Shown one piece after another: positions 1 to 5,833 of a DNA stretch of 5,833 nt. How positions within the stretch are numbered: the first letter of the stretch is position 1; every line of letters begins with the position of its first letter. Origin of the DNA: Bryobacterales bacterium (GTDB lineage Bacteria; Acidobacteriota; Terriglobia; Bryobacterales; Bryobacteraceae); NCBI GenBank assembly GCA_020853155.1, contig JADYZL010000643.1, positions 1 through 5,833 on the forward strand. The letters are read 5' to 3'. A program made the translations under genes and the position numbers. The notes beneath the pieces are model-generated. The model was not told where the DNA came from. It saw only the letters and a list, made by a program, of their open reading frames with translations, and made no database searches.

Positions 1-1304
1 ATGTGGTCGAGACGATGCGGAAGGCCGTCCGGATCGACCAGATCCGGTTTGCGGGCAGCACCCCGAACGAAGACACCGTTGCATTTAAGATCTCCTACTC
101 CTATCACGACCGCTACACCACCCAGAAAGTGGTCCGCGAAATTGTCGAGAAGTTCATCCGCCTGACGAATCAGGGCCAGTTCGACAGGTCATCCTCCACG
201 ACGCAGTTCCTCGACGATCAGGTGAACGGCGCGAAGGCGGACCTCGACCGGATCGAAAGCGCATTGACGCAGTTCCGCCTCGCAAATCAGGGCCGGTTGC
301 CGGATCAGGTTGCATCCAATCTCGCGCAACAGCGGGTCTATCAATCCAATCTGGAAGCGGTGGCGGACCGGTTGAGCCGCTACGGCACGGAGAAGATGTA
401 CCTCGAAAGCCAATTGGCCTTGCTGAAAGAGCAGGCGCGCCGCCCCGGCGCATCCCAGGAAGCCTCGATCAAGACGCGCGCCAAGAGTGAACGTCTGATG
501 CAGGCCGAGAAAGAACTGCTGCAGATGGAAGCGGGGCTAAACGCGCTGCTGCAGCGATACACGGAGTCGCATCCCGATGTACGCCGCCTCAAGAGCCAGA
601 TCGAGGTGATGAAAAAGACCCGGGACGATCTGGTGAAGGAAGAAGCCGCAGCCGAAACCGCGAAGGCAAGTGAGCCGCCGTCGAACAAGCCGGTACGGCT
701 CGACGCGGCCGCGGAACGGCAAATCGCGGAAATGGAAGCGCGCATTCAAGCCATTGGCGCCGCCACCGAAAGGGACACCAACCAGCAGGCCAAACTTCAG
801 GAGATGGTTTCGAACTATTCCCGCCGGATTGAATCCAGCCCGCTCATGGAGCAGGAGTATGTGAAGCTGACGCGGGATTATGATCTGGCGAAATCCCGCT
901 ACGACGATTTGAACCGCCGCCGATCGATCTCCGAGATGCAAACGAATCTGGAGAACCGGAAACAGTCGGAACTCCTCGTGATGCTGGATCAACCGAGTCT
1001 CCCCGAAAAACCTTCGGAACCGAACCGGTTGATCATCGTTGGAACAGGGCTCGCGATGGGAGTGTTTTTCGGGTTCTGCCTTGCGGGAGCGCGGGAGCTG
1101 AAAGATGCATCTCTCAAGAACCTGAAGGACGTTCGTCTGTATTCCAACCTGCCGGTGCTGGGCAGCGTACCCCTATTGGAGAACGACGCGATCGTTCGCC
1201 GAAAGAGGCGCATCGTCTTTCTGGCCTGGGCAACGGCAATTTTCCTCGGGATCGGGGCGATGAGCGCCTCGATGTATTACTACTATTTTCTGCTGCGGAG
1301 ATAG
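1..1304 (+). CDS. Wzz/GumC-like polysaccharide chain-length determinant (GNVR type), 5' partial
   Basis: The C-terminal part of a polysaccharide co-polymerase, an inner-membrane protein whose periplasmic coiled-coil domain sets chain length and supports export of a surface polysaccharide. The frame is open to the left edge, so the N-terminal membrane segment and true start lie outside; the GTG at 3 is only the first possible start codon. Counting from it, long heptad-like helices span about residues 65-215 and 235-325. A HPDVRRL motif at 190-196 is typical of the GNVR region. A proline-spaced stretch (330-340) precedes a membrane segment at about 343-362, as in the Wzz family. After that comes a juxtamembrane linker with VLGSVP (385-390), a basic RRKRR (399-403) and an unusual further hydrophobic segment (404-430) containing four tyrosines. 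There is no kinase domain; a separate BY-kinase follows. Family assignment is firm; the polymer is unknown. Confidence 0.9.
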   Translation, partial: VVETMRKAVRIDQIRFAGSTPNEDTVAFKISYSYHDRYTTQKVVREIVEKFIRLTNQGQFDRSSSTTQFLDDQVNGAKADLDRIESALTQFRLANQGRLPDQVASNLAQQRVYQSNLEAVADRLSRYGTEKMYLESQLALLKEQARRPGASQEASIKTRAKSERLMQAEKELLQMEAGLNALLQRYTESHPDVRRLKSQIEVMKKTRDDLVKEEAAAETAKASEPPSNKPVRLDAAAERQIAEMEARIQAIGAATERDTNQQAKLQEMVSNYSRRIESSPLMEQEYVKLTRDYDLAKSRYDDLNRRRSISEMQTNLENRKQSELLVMLDQPSLPEKPSEPNRLIIVGTGLAMGVFFGFCLAGARELKDASLKNLKDVRLYSNLPVLGSVPLLENDAIVRRKRRIVFLAWATAIFLGIGAMSASMYYYYFLLRR

Positions 1305-1381
1305 AGGACGCGCCAAGCACGGCTCAACGGGCGGTGCGGCCGCTCGAAGAGTGGGACGGCGGCGGAACTTCCGGACGGAAT

Positions 1382-1463
1382 TTGGCGAGACGGGCAGCAA
1401 CTTGGCAACAGTGAAATCGATGGCGGGTTCCCGAAGCTACTCGCGATTGGCGAGATCGGTAGC
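1382..1463 (+). repeat. Imperfect direct repeat pair in the gap before the kinase gene
   Basis: Two 17-base copies, at 1382-1398 (ttggcgagacgggcagc) and 1447-1463 (ttggcgagatcggtagc), match at 14 of 17 positions and start 65 bases apart. They lie in the 188-base non-coding gap between the Wzz-like gene and the BY-kinase gene. The rest of that gap shows no convincing promoter, small gene or terminator. The pair could be binding sites for a regulator or a chance similarity; the spacing is not an obvious whole number of helical turns. The sequence is seen directly; any function is speculation. Confidence 0.3.
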
Positions 1464-1482
1464 TGGATCGAACCAGGCCGCG

Positions 1483-1488
1483 AAAGGA
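1483..1488 (+). promoter_or_regulatory. Ribosome binding site of the BY-kinase gene
   Basis: The purine run AAAGGA ends four bases before the ATG at 1493, a slightly short but workable spacing. It decides the start: the overlapping ATG at 1488 is in another frame and meets TGA two codons later, whereas the ATG at 1493 opens the conserved N-terminus SRVHDALKKAE. Confidence 0.6.
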
Positions 1489-1492
1489 TGAG

Positions 1493-2407
1493 ATGAGTCG
1501 AGTACATGACGCGCTGAAGAAGGCGGAGCAGCAAGGGTTTGTTGCAAGCCCGCAAGCTCCGAACACCGACATGACCGCGCCGATCGGGCAAGAGGCGCCT
1601 ATGTCGACCAGCGCCGCCCCGCCCCCGCCGATCACTTCGGAGCCGGTACTCTCCCATCCCGCGGCAGTTCATCTTGGCTCCATGGGCGACCTGCTCCGCC
1701 AGGTGGAAGAGATCCAGTTTTCGCCATCGGCCGCATCCTGTCTGATTGACCGGGCGCAGCCAACCATGCCCCCCAGCGAGGAGTTTCGCACGCTTCGCAC
1801 GCGGCTGAACCACATTCAGAGTCTGGAGCCGATTCACTCCGTGGTGATTACCAGCCCGTCCCCCGCTGAAGGGAAATCTTTCACCGCGGCAAACCTGGCT
1901 CTGGCGCAATCGCATCTGGCGGACAACTACACCCTCCTTTGCGACTTCGACTTCCGGCGTCCCACGATCCACAATCTGTTCCAGATCCCGCGCGTGCCCG
2001 GGTCGACGGATTTCCTGCTGGGTGAAGCCACCTTGCCGCAAGTGATCAAGCGCGTGGCCGGAACGAATCTCTTCGTGATGCCGGCGGGCACCTTGGTACA
2101 CAACCCGCTCGAGTTGCTGAACCTCAAGGAAGTGAAGAATCTGATTCAGGAACTGCCCAAGATCTTCAACTGGGTGATCCTCGATACTCCGCCGTTGCTC
2201 TTCTCCGCCGACGCCAACCTGCTCTCGACGCTCTGCGACGGTACGCTGATCGTCGTTCGAATCGGCCAGACGAGCTACGAGCAAATCGGGCGCGCCGTGC
2301 AGTCGCTGTGCGAAAACAATGTCCTGGGTATTGTGGCCAATGGCGCGCATAGCGGCGAACTCTACAGCAAATACACGTACTACTATTCCCGCTCGGAAGA
2401 GCACTAA
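1493..2407 (+). CDS. BY-kinase: CpsD/CapB-type tyrosine autokinase of exopolysaccharide synthesis
   Basis: A 304-residue cytoplasmic bacterial tyrosine kinase, the soluble counterpart of the C-terminal half of Wzc. It autophosphorylates C-terminal tyrosines and, with the membrane Wzz-like partner encoded just upstream, controls polymer assembly and export. The N-terminus SRVHDALKKAEQQ is a helix common in these kinases, followed by a low-complexity Ala/Pro linker (about 20-55). The oligomerisation motif EX2RX2R is at E96-R99-R102. Walker A is SPSPAEGKS (121-129, K128), Walker A' is LLCDFDFRRP (148-157, D151 and D153), and Walker B is VILD (228-231) followed by TPP. The C-terminal cluster has Tyr291, 294, 296, 297 and 298. 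All catalytic elements are present, so it should be active. Length is somewhat above that of minimal CpsD proteins because of the linker. It is probably co-transcribed with the upstream gene despite the 188-base gap. Linker and N-terminal helix resemble the kinases of exosortase-associated polysaccharide loci, but no exosortase is visible here. Confidence 0.93.
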   Translation: MSRVHDALKKAEQQGFVASPQAPNTDMTAPIGQEAPMSTSAAPPPPITSEPVLSHPAAVHLGSMGDLLRQVEEIQFSPSAASCLIDRAQPTMPPSEEFRTLRTRLNHIQSLEPIHSVVITSPSPAEGKSFTAANLALAQSHLADNYTLLCDFDFRRPTIHNLFQIPRVPGSTDFLLGEATLPQVIKRVAGTNLFVMPAGTLVHNPLELLNLKEVKNLIQELPKIFNWVILDTPPLLFSADANLLSTLCDGTLIVVRIGQTSYEQIGRAVQSLCENNVLGIVANGAHSGELYSKYTYYYSRSEEH

Positions 2408-2432
2408 CGCGAACTGCCGCCTGCAGTTCGCG
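2408..2432 (+). terminator. Perfect 10-bp hairpin directly after the kinase stop codon
   Basis: The arms CGCGAACTGC (2408-2417) and GCAGTTCGCG (2423-2432) are exact reverse complements around a 5-base loop, starting at the base after the TAA at 2405-2407. The position and strong stem fit a transcription terminator or an mRNA 3'-end stabiliser for the polysaccharide genes. No T-run follows on the plus strand, so it is not a classical intrinsic terminator; Rho-assisted termination or RNA protection is equally possible. Confidence 0.55.
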
Positions 2433-2437
2433 GGCAA

Positions 2438-2449
2438 GGCGGCGCCGCC
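2438..2449. repeat. 12-bp perfect palindrome ggcggcgccgcc
   Basis: A self-complementary 12-mer lies six bases past the post-kinase hairpin and 36 bases before the start codon of the DUF2959 gene. As a gapless palindrome it would suit a dimeric DNA-binding protein better than an RNA hairpin. In GC-rich DNA such a sequence can occur by chance, so a role is only a possibility. Confidence 0.25.
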
Positions 2450-2485
2450 CGGGTGGGCGCAGCGCATTTTCTCAACAAAATTCCC

Positions 2486-3136
2486 ATGCGCAAGAGCCGA
2501 TCTCTCCTACTTCTGACGGTTGCCGCCTGCGCGCTAGCCGCCTCCTGCTCCAGCTTGTATTACTCCTCGATGGAGAAGCTGGGAAAGGAGAAGCGGGACA
2601 TCCTGGTGAGCCGCGTGAAGAACGTCCGGGAAGACCAGGAGAAGGCGAAAGAGCAGTTTAAGACCACCCTCGAAGCGTTCCAGGCTGTGACGGGCTTTGA
2701 CGGCGGCGATCTCGAGAAGACCTACAAGAAGCTGAACGGGGAGTTTGAAGACGCCGAATCCCGCGCGAAGAAGGTGCATGAGCGCGTGGATTCCGTGGAG
2801 AAAGTCGCCAAAGACCTGTTCGCGGAGTGGGAAGAAGAGGTCGGCTCCATCCAGGATCCAAAGCTGAAATCAAAGAGCCGCGCGCTGTTGCTCGATACGC
2901 GGAAGCGCTACGCGGCGCTGATGAAGAAGATGCGCACGGCGGAGAAGCGCATGGAGCCCGTGCTATCGGCATTCCGGGATCAAGTGCTCTTTCTCAAGCA
3001 CAATCTGAATGCACGGGCGATTCAATCCCTCAAGGAAACCACCATCGAAATTGACACGGAGGTGACACGCCTCGTGCAGGACCTCGAATCGTCCATTCAG
3101 GAAGCGGACGCCTTTATCGCAGCAATGGCGGTTTGA
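2486..3136 (+). CDS. DUF2959-family protein, probable lipoprotein
   Basis: A 216-residue protein of the uncharacterised DUF2959 family. The recognisable parts are SLYYSSMEKLGKEKRDILVSR (23-43, given with its family-typical YYS..EK and KRDIL elements), FDGGDLE near 71-77, and FRDQVLFLKHNLNA at 163-176. The start chosen is the ATG at 2486: it gives a basic MRKSR, a hydrophobic stretch (7-19) and Cys21 after A-A-S, a lipobox-like site lacking the usual Leu at -3, so lipid attachment is likely but not certain. An in-frame GTG at 2453 would add eleven residues before the signal and is less plausible. No clear Shine-Dalgarno sequence precedes the ATG; the DNA there is AT-rich. The mature part is almost wholly charged helix with coiled-coil potential, suggesting an envelope-anchored helical protein. 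It follows the polysaccharide genes in the same direction but is separated by a hairpin, so a functional link is only a guess. Family assignment is good; function is unknown. Confidence 0.85.
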   Translation: MRKSRSLLLLTVAACALAASCSSLYYSSMEKLGKEKRDILVSRVKNVREDQEKAKEQFKTTLEAFQAVTGFDGGDLEKTYKKLNGEFEDAESRAKKVHERVDSVEKVAKDLFAEWEEEVGSIQDPKLKSKSRALLLDTRKRYAALMKKMRTAEKRMEPVLSAFRDQVLFLKHNLNARAIQSLKETTIEIDTEVTRLVQDLESSIQEADAFIAAMAV

Positions 3137-3241
3137 GATTCGTTGCCGCATCCCTGGCCGTGATGGTCCGCTGCCGTGAAGGGAAACCGCATTCCATCGA
3201 ACACGCGCGCCCCGGTCCGTCGCGTACACTTAGCGCGCGTG
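3137..3241. other. Convergent intergenic region with a 9-bp inverted repeat over the csoR stop
   Basis: The 93 bases between the DUF2959 gene (plus) and csoR (minus) hold no gene. The arms CACGCGCGC (3202-3210) and GCGCGCGTG (3233-3241) are exact reverse complements with a 22-base spacer that contains the csoR stop codon. A second weak pair, GCGGTTT (3127-3133) and AAACCGC (3184-3190), spans the end of the DUF2959 gene. Either might help end transcription from the two facing genes, but neither has a T-run and the loops are long, so this is a weak bidirectional terminator candidate. Confidence 0.3.
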
Positions 3242-3586
3242 CTTGTAGATCAGTTGAAGCAGTTCCTCGGCCATCGCTTCCCGCTCGTCCGCGCTGCCAC
3301 TCCGGAAGGTGGTGGCCGCGCAATGCTCAAGGTGGTTCTTCATCAATCCGCGTCCGACCGCCCGGAGCGCTTCCTGCACCGCGGAGAGTTGCACGAGGAT
3401 GTCGGCGCAGTACTGGTCTCCATCCACCATACGCTGCAGGCCGCGAACCTGCCCTTCGATCCGTCGCAAGCGCCGAAGGTTCGCGGCCTTGATCTCCGGA
3501 TCGACACCGAGGGCTTTGCGGCCCGGTTCCAGAGCACAGCCGCAGGACGAGGACGTGTGATCGGCTTCGAGTTTCGATTCTGACAT
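3230..3586 (-). CDS. csoR: CsoR-family copper(I)-sensing transcriptional repressor
   Basis: A 118-residue member of the CsoR/RcnR all-helical repressor family. In this family the apo-protein binds the operator of copper-efflux genes and Cu(I) binding releases it. The family core begins at LRRLRRIEGQVRGLQRM (about 37-53). The metal ligands form the Cys-His-Cys set of Cu(I) sensors: Cys60, His85 and Cys89 with the HX3C spacing. This argues against the nickel/cobalt RcnR type and the persulfide sensor CstR, which lacks the His. The start is the ATG at 3586, supported by a strong Shine-Dalgarno sequence; a TTG at 3619 would add eleven residues and would nearly abut the copA stop. The N-terminal tail of about 30 residues carries His10, Cys15 and Cys17, which are not part of the core site. 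It lies 34 bases downstream of copA in the same direction, so it probably regulates its own operon from a promoter beyond the right edge. Confidence 0.93.
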   Translation of the reverse strand: MSESKLEADHTSSSCGCALEPGRKALGVDPEIKAANLRRLRRIEGQVRGLQRMVDGDQYCADILVQLSAVQEALRAVGRGLMKNHLEHCAATTFRSGSADEREAMAEELLQLIYKHAR

Positions 3587-3593
3587 TCCGGAT

Positions 3594-3599
3594 CCTCCT
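3594..3599 (-). promoter_or_regulatory. Strong ribosome binding site of csoR
   Basis: Read on the minus strand, AGGAGG/GGAGGA lies seven bases before the ATG at 3586. This near-perfect Shine-Dalgarno sequence, within the 34-base copA-csoR gap, fixes the csoR start and suggests efficient, independent translation of the repressor from the operon mRNA. Confidence 0.8.
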
Positions 3600-3620
3600 C
3601 GAATTGTGGACTCGAACAAG

Positions 3621-5833
3621 CTAAACGAGCCGGACGCCCTTCAGGCGCAAACTGTTGGCCACAACGCTGACCGAACTGAAGGCCATGGCCGCGCCGGCGA
3701 GCACCGGGCTGAGAAGAATGCCCCACGCTGGATAGAGCACCCCCGCCGCTACCGGTATGGCAATCACATTGTAGAAAAAGGCCCAGAACAGATTCTGTCG
3801 CATCACGCGCATCGCAACCCGGGAGAGTGCGATCGCTTCGGCGACGGCGCGAGGGTCGCTGCGCATCAGGCTAACGTCGGCCGCCTCTCCTGCGATATCG
3901 GCGCCGCTCCCCATCGCGATGCCAACGTCCGCCTGCACGAGCGCGGGGGCGTCGTTGACTCCATCCCCAACCATGACCACCGTCCCCTCGCGGGCCTGGA
4001 TGTCCTGAATTGCGCGGCGTTTCGCATCGGGCAACACCTCCGCCATGACGGTATCGATCCCCAGTTGCGCGGCGATCGCTTCCGCGGTGGACCGCCGGTC
4101 TCCTGTGAGCATCGCCACGGTGAGCCCGCGGCGGTGCAGGCGTTCGATGGCTTCCTTGGCTTGCGGCCGCGGCGCGTCGGCAAGCGCCATCACCGCGGAT
4201 AGTTCGGAATCGACACCGACGAACAGCGGCGTCTTCCCCTGGGCGCCGAAGCGTTGCGCGGCGCCTTCGCCGCGCTCCGTCTCCACCCCGGAATTCTTCA
4301 GCCAAATGGCGGTCCCCACACGAACCGTACGTCCATTGACGAGGGCTTGCACACCCCGGCCGGGCAGCGCTTCAAAAGCGTCGATCCGGGGTAAGGCGAT
4401 CTCCCGTTCCGCCGCATGGCGCACGATCGCGTCCGCGAGAGGGTGTTCCGAATGCTGCTCCACTGCCGCGACGGCGGCGATCAAATCGGTCTCAGGAACA
4501 GAGCCCAGAATCTCCACGTCGGTCACGGACGGGTGGCCCTCCGTAAGAGTGCCGGTCTTGTCGAAAACCACGGTGCGCGCATCGCCCAGGCGTTCCAAAG
4601 GTTCTCCGCCCTTGATCAGAACGCCCATCTCCGCGCCGCGCCCCGTGGCTACCATCACGGCGGTAGGAACAGCCAAACCCATTGCACAAGGACAGGCAAT
4701 GATCAGAACCGAGAGGGCCGCCGAGAATGCGAGAACGAGCGATGGTTCCCGCGGAATCAGCATCCACACGAGAAAAACCAGCAGGGAGAGCACCATCACC
4801 GAGGGAACGAACACCGCGCTGACGCGATCCGCCAGCCGCTGCACCGGCGCTTGCGAGCTCTGTGCGTCTCGCACCATTTGCACGATGCGGGATAGCGTGC
4901 TTTCCGCCCCCACCCGGGTAACCCGGTAGCGCAACGTGCGCGCGCGATCTCCAGCCAGTTTGACAGTGCCCCCCAGCACCGCATCGCCGGGCTGTTTCTC
5001 GACCGGAAGGCTTTCACCCGTGAGCATGGATTCATCGAACGCGCTCTCGCCTTCGATCACCTCGCCATCCACGGGCGCGCGCTCCCCTGGGCGCAGCAGG
5101 ACAACATCTCCGGGAATGAGCTCCGGTACCGGAAGGTCCACGATAGCGCCGCCGCGCTCGGCCCGCGCCACGCGAGGTTGAAGGTCAACAAGCTTGCGCA
5201 GCGCGGATGAAGTCCGGCGCTTGGCGCGCTTCTCGAATGTGTTTCCCAGCAGCACCAAGGCAATGATGAAGACAATAGGCTCATAGTAGACGCCAGCCGT
5301 CGCGCCCGCGGCCACGAACATATCCGGGGCCAAGGTGACGGCCAGGGAGTACAGAAACGCGGCGCCGGTGCCCATGGCAATGAGCGTGTTCATATCGGAA
5401 GAGCGATGCAATGCGACCTTCCAGGCACGGACGTAGAAATCACGCCCTGCCCACGCCATGGCCCAGAGGGCGATAGCGGCCGAAATCCAACTCAACAGAG
5501 GCAGCGGAATCCGGTAGAGCCAGGGCATCGCATACTGGAGCGGCGCATCCAGCCATACGGACATCCAGCGCATCAACGGATCGAGCGCGGCTTCGCCGCC
5601 ATGGATTCCAGGCGCGGAATGCCCTCCCATCAGCGGCATCCCAAGCAGCGCCGCTAGCACGGCGCCCACCAATGCCCAGGTGGTCTTTCGCTTCGTGGAG
5701 CGATAATCCGCTTCCGCGGCTCGGTCCGCCGCATCCTGCTCTTCAAACGCCGTGATCGCGGCGGACCGCAATTCCGCTTCGTATCCCGTGTTACGAACCG
5801 CTTGCGCCAGCATCTCCGGCGAAACATCGCCCG
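3621..5833 (-). CDS. copA: Cu(I)-exporting P1B-1 type ATPase (CopA), N-terminus cut by window edge
   Basis: An inner-membrane pump that hydrolyses ATP to move Cu(I) out of the cytoplasm. The frame is open through 5833: the residues G-D-V-S-P-E before the Met at 5813, and the following LAQAVRNTGYEAEL, are the end of a heavy-metal-associated domain whose CxxC lies outside. Counting from that Met: membrane segments at about 44-62, 103-122, 141-163 and 174-190; actuator-domain TGE at 265-267; CPC at 374-376 in the ion-path helix; phosphorylation motif DKTGT at 418-422; nucleotide-site SEHP at 455-458; MLTGD at 568-572; GDGVNDAP at 616-623; and the last two helices with YN (681-682) and MAFSS (710-714). 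CPC plus YN plus MxxSS is the Cu(I)/Ag(I) signature, setting it apart from Zn/Cd pumps. All catalytic residues are intact. The first external loop (59-97) is long and rich in Met and His. csoR follows 34 bases downstream, a probable copper-inducible operon. Confidence 0.96.
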   Translation of the reverse strand, partial: GDVSPEMLAQAVRNTGYEAELRSAAITAFEEQDAADRAAEADYRSTKRKTTWALVGAVLAALLGMPLMGGHSAPGIHGGEAALDPLMRWMSVWLDAPLQYAMPWLYRIPLPLLSWISAAIALWAMAWAGRDFYVRAWKVALHRSSDMNTLIAMGTGAAFLYSLAVTLAPDMFVAAGATAGVYYEPIVFIIALVLLGNTFEKRAKRRTSSALRKLVDLQPRVARAERGGAIVDLPVPELIPGDVVLLRPGERAPVDGEVIEGESAFDESMLTGESLPVEKQPGDAVLGGTVKLAGDRARTLRYRVTRVGAESTLSRIVQMVRDAQSSQAPVQRLADRVSAVFVPSVMVLSLLVFLVWMLIPREPSLVLAFSAALSVLIIACPCAMGLAVPTAVMVATGRGAEMGVLIKGGEPLERLGDARTVVFDKTGTLTEGHPSVTDVEILGSVPETDLIAAVAAVEQHSEHPLADAIVRHAAEREIALPRIDAFEALPGRGVQALVNGRTVRVGTAIWLKNSGVETERGEGAAQRFGAQGKTPLFVGVDSELSAVMALADAPRPQAKEAIERLHRRGLTVAMLTGDRRSTAEAIAAQLGIDTVMAEVLPDAKRRAIQDIQAREGTVVMVGDGVNDAPALVQADVGIAMGSGADIAGEAADVSLMRSDPRAVAEAIALSRVAMRVMRQNLFWAFFYNVIAIPVAAGVLYPAWGILLSPVLAGAAMAFSSVSVVANSLRLKGVRLV

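Noticed and set aside
1382..1410. A possible sigma-54 type -24/-12 promoter (TTGGC elements) before the kinase gene
   Set aside because: The GG and GC dinucleotides are not at the required spacing in either TTGGC occurrence, and the surrounding bases do not match the consensus.
1847..1880. Non-canonical Walker A of the BY-kinase (no leading Gly of GxxxxGK[ST])
   Set aside because: BY-kinases commonly depart from the textbook P-loop in this part; E. coli Wzc also has a variant Walker A, and the GKS end is intact, so this is not evidence of inactivation.
1283..2467. A 394-codon open frame on the minus strand opposite the kinase gene
   Set aside because: It is a shadow of the kinase gene in GC-rich DNA: the plus-strand product carries the full set of BY-kinase motifs, while the minus-strand product shows no recognisable domain and has composition typical of antisense frames.
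3176..3583. A 135-codon plus-strand frame opposite csoR
   Set aside because: It almost exactly mirrors csoR, which has a strong ribosome site, the family core and the Cys-His-Cys ligands.
3606..4202. A 198-codon plus-strand frame with many His and Arg residues
   Set aside because: The His/Arg-rich composition is the antisense reading of the conserved C-terminal half of copA, not a metal-binding protein.
4045..4929. A 294-codon open frame on the plus strand opposite copA
   Set aside because: It lies wholly within the conserved ATPase gene, its product is rich in Ser, Arg, Thr and Ala with no family motif, and it has no supporting ribosome site.

Overview
The window is GC-rich and densely coding, with no tRNA, rRNA, CRISPR array or mobile element visible. 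It holds five genes in two blocks that converge near position 3180. The protein types suggest a Gram-negative, exopolysaccharide-producing bacterium. The bacterial tyrosine kinase whose N-terminus reads SRVHDALKKAE, the separate GNVR-type chain-length protein and the style of the copper ATPase recall Acidobacteriota or a similar environmental phylum. This placement is a low-confidence impression from protein style; no marker gene is present.

Left block, plus strand (1-3136). The 3' part of a Wzz/GumC-like polysaccharide co-polymerase enters from the left edge and ends at 1304. After a 188-base gap containing an imperfect direct repeat comes a complete BY-kinase (CpsD/Wzc-C type, 1493-2407). 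Together they look like a split Wzc: one membrane and periplasmic subunit and one cytoplasmic autokinase with a C-terminal tyrosine cluster, which would control export and chain length of a surface polysaccharide. A perfect 10-bp hairpin follows the kinase stop codon. Next is a DUF2959-family protein (2486-3136), probably a lipoprotein, rich in charged helices and of unknown function.

Right block, minus strand (3230-5833). A Cu(I)-exporting P1B-1 ATPase (CopA type) enters from the right edge. Only the last residues of its N-terminal metal-binding domain are in the window; all its membrane and catalytic domains are present. Thirty-four bases downstream lies a CsoR-type copper-sensing repressor with the Cys-His-Cys ligand set. 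The pair forms a probable copper-efflux operon in which the last gene represses transcription from a promoter beyond the right edge.

Nothing here amounts to a clearly new system. The most notable points are an extra C-terminal membrane segment on the Wzz-like protein, a Cys-Gly-Cys N-terminal tail on CsoR, a Met/His-rich first external loop in CopA, and several inverted or direct repeats in the intergenic gaps.
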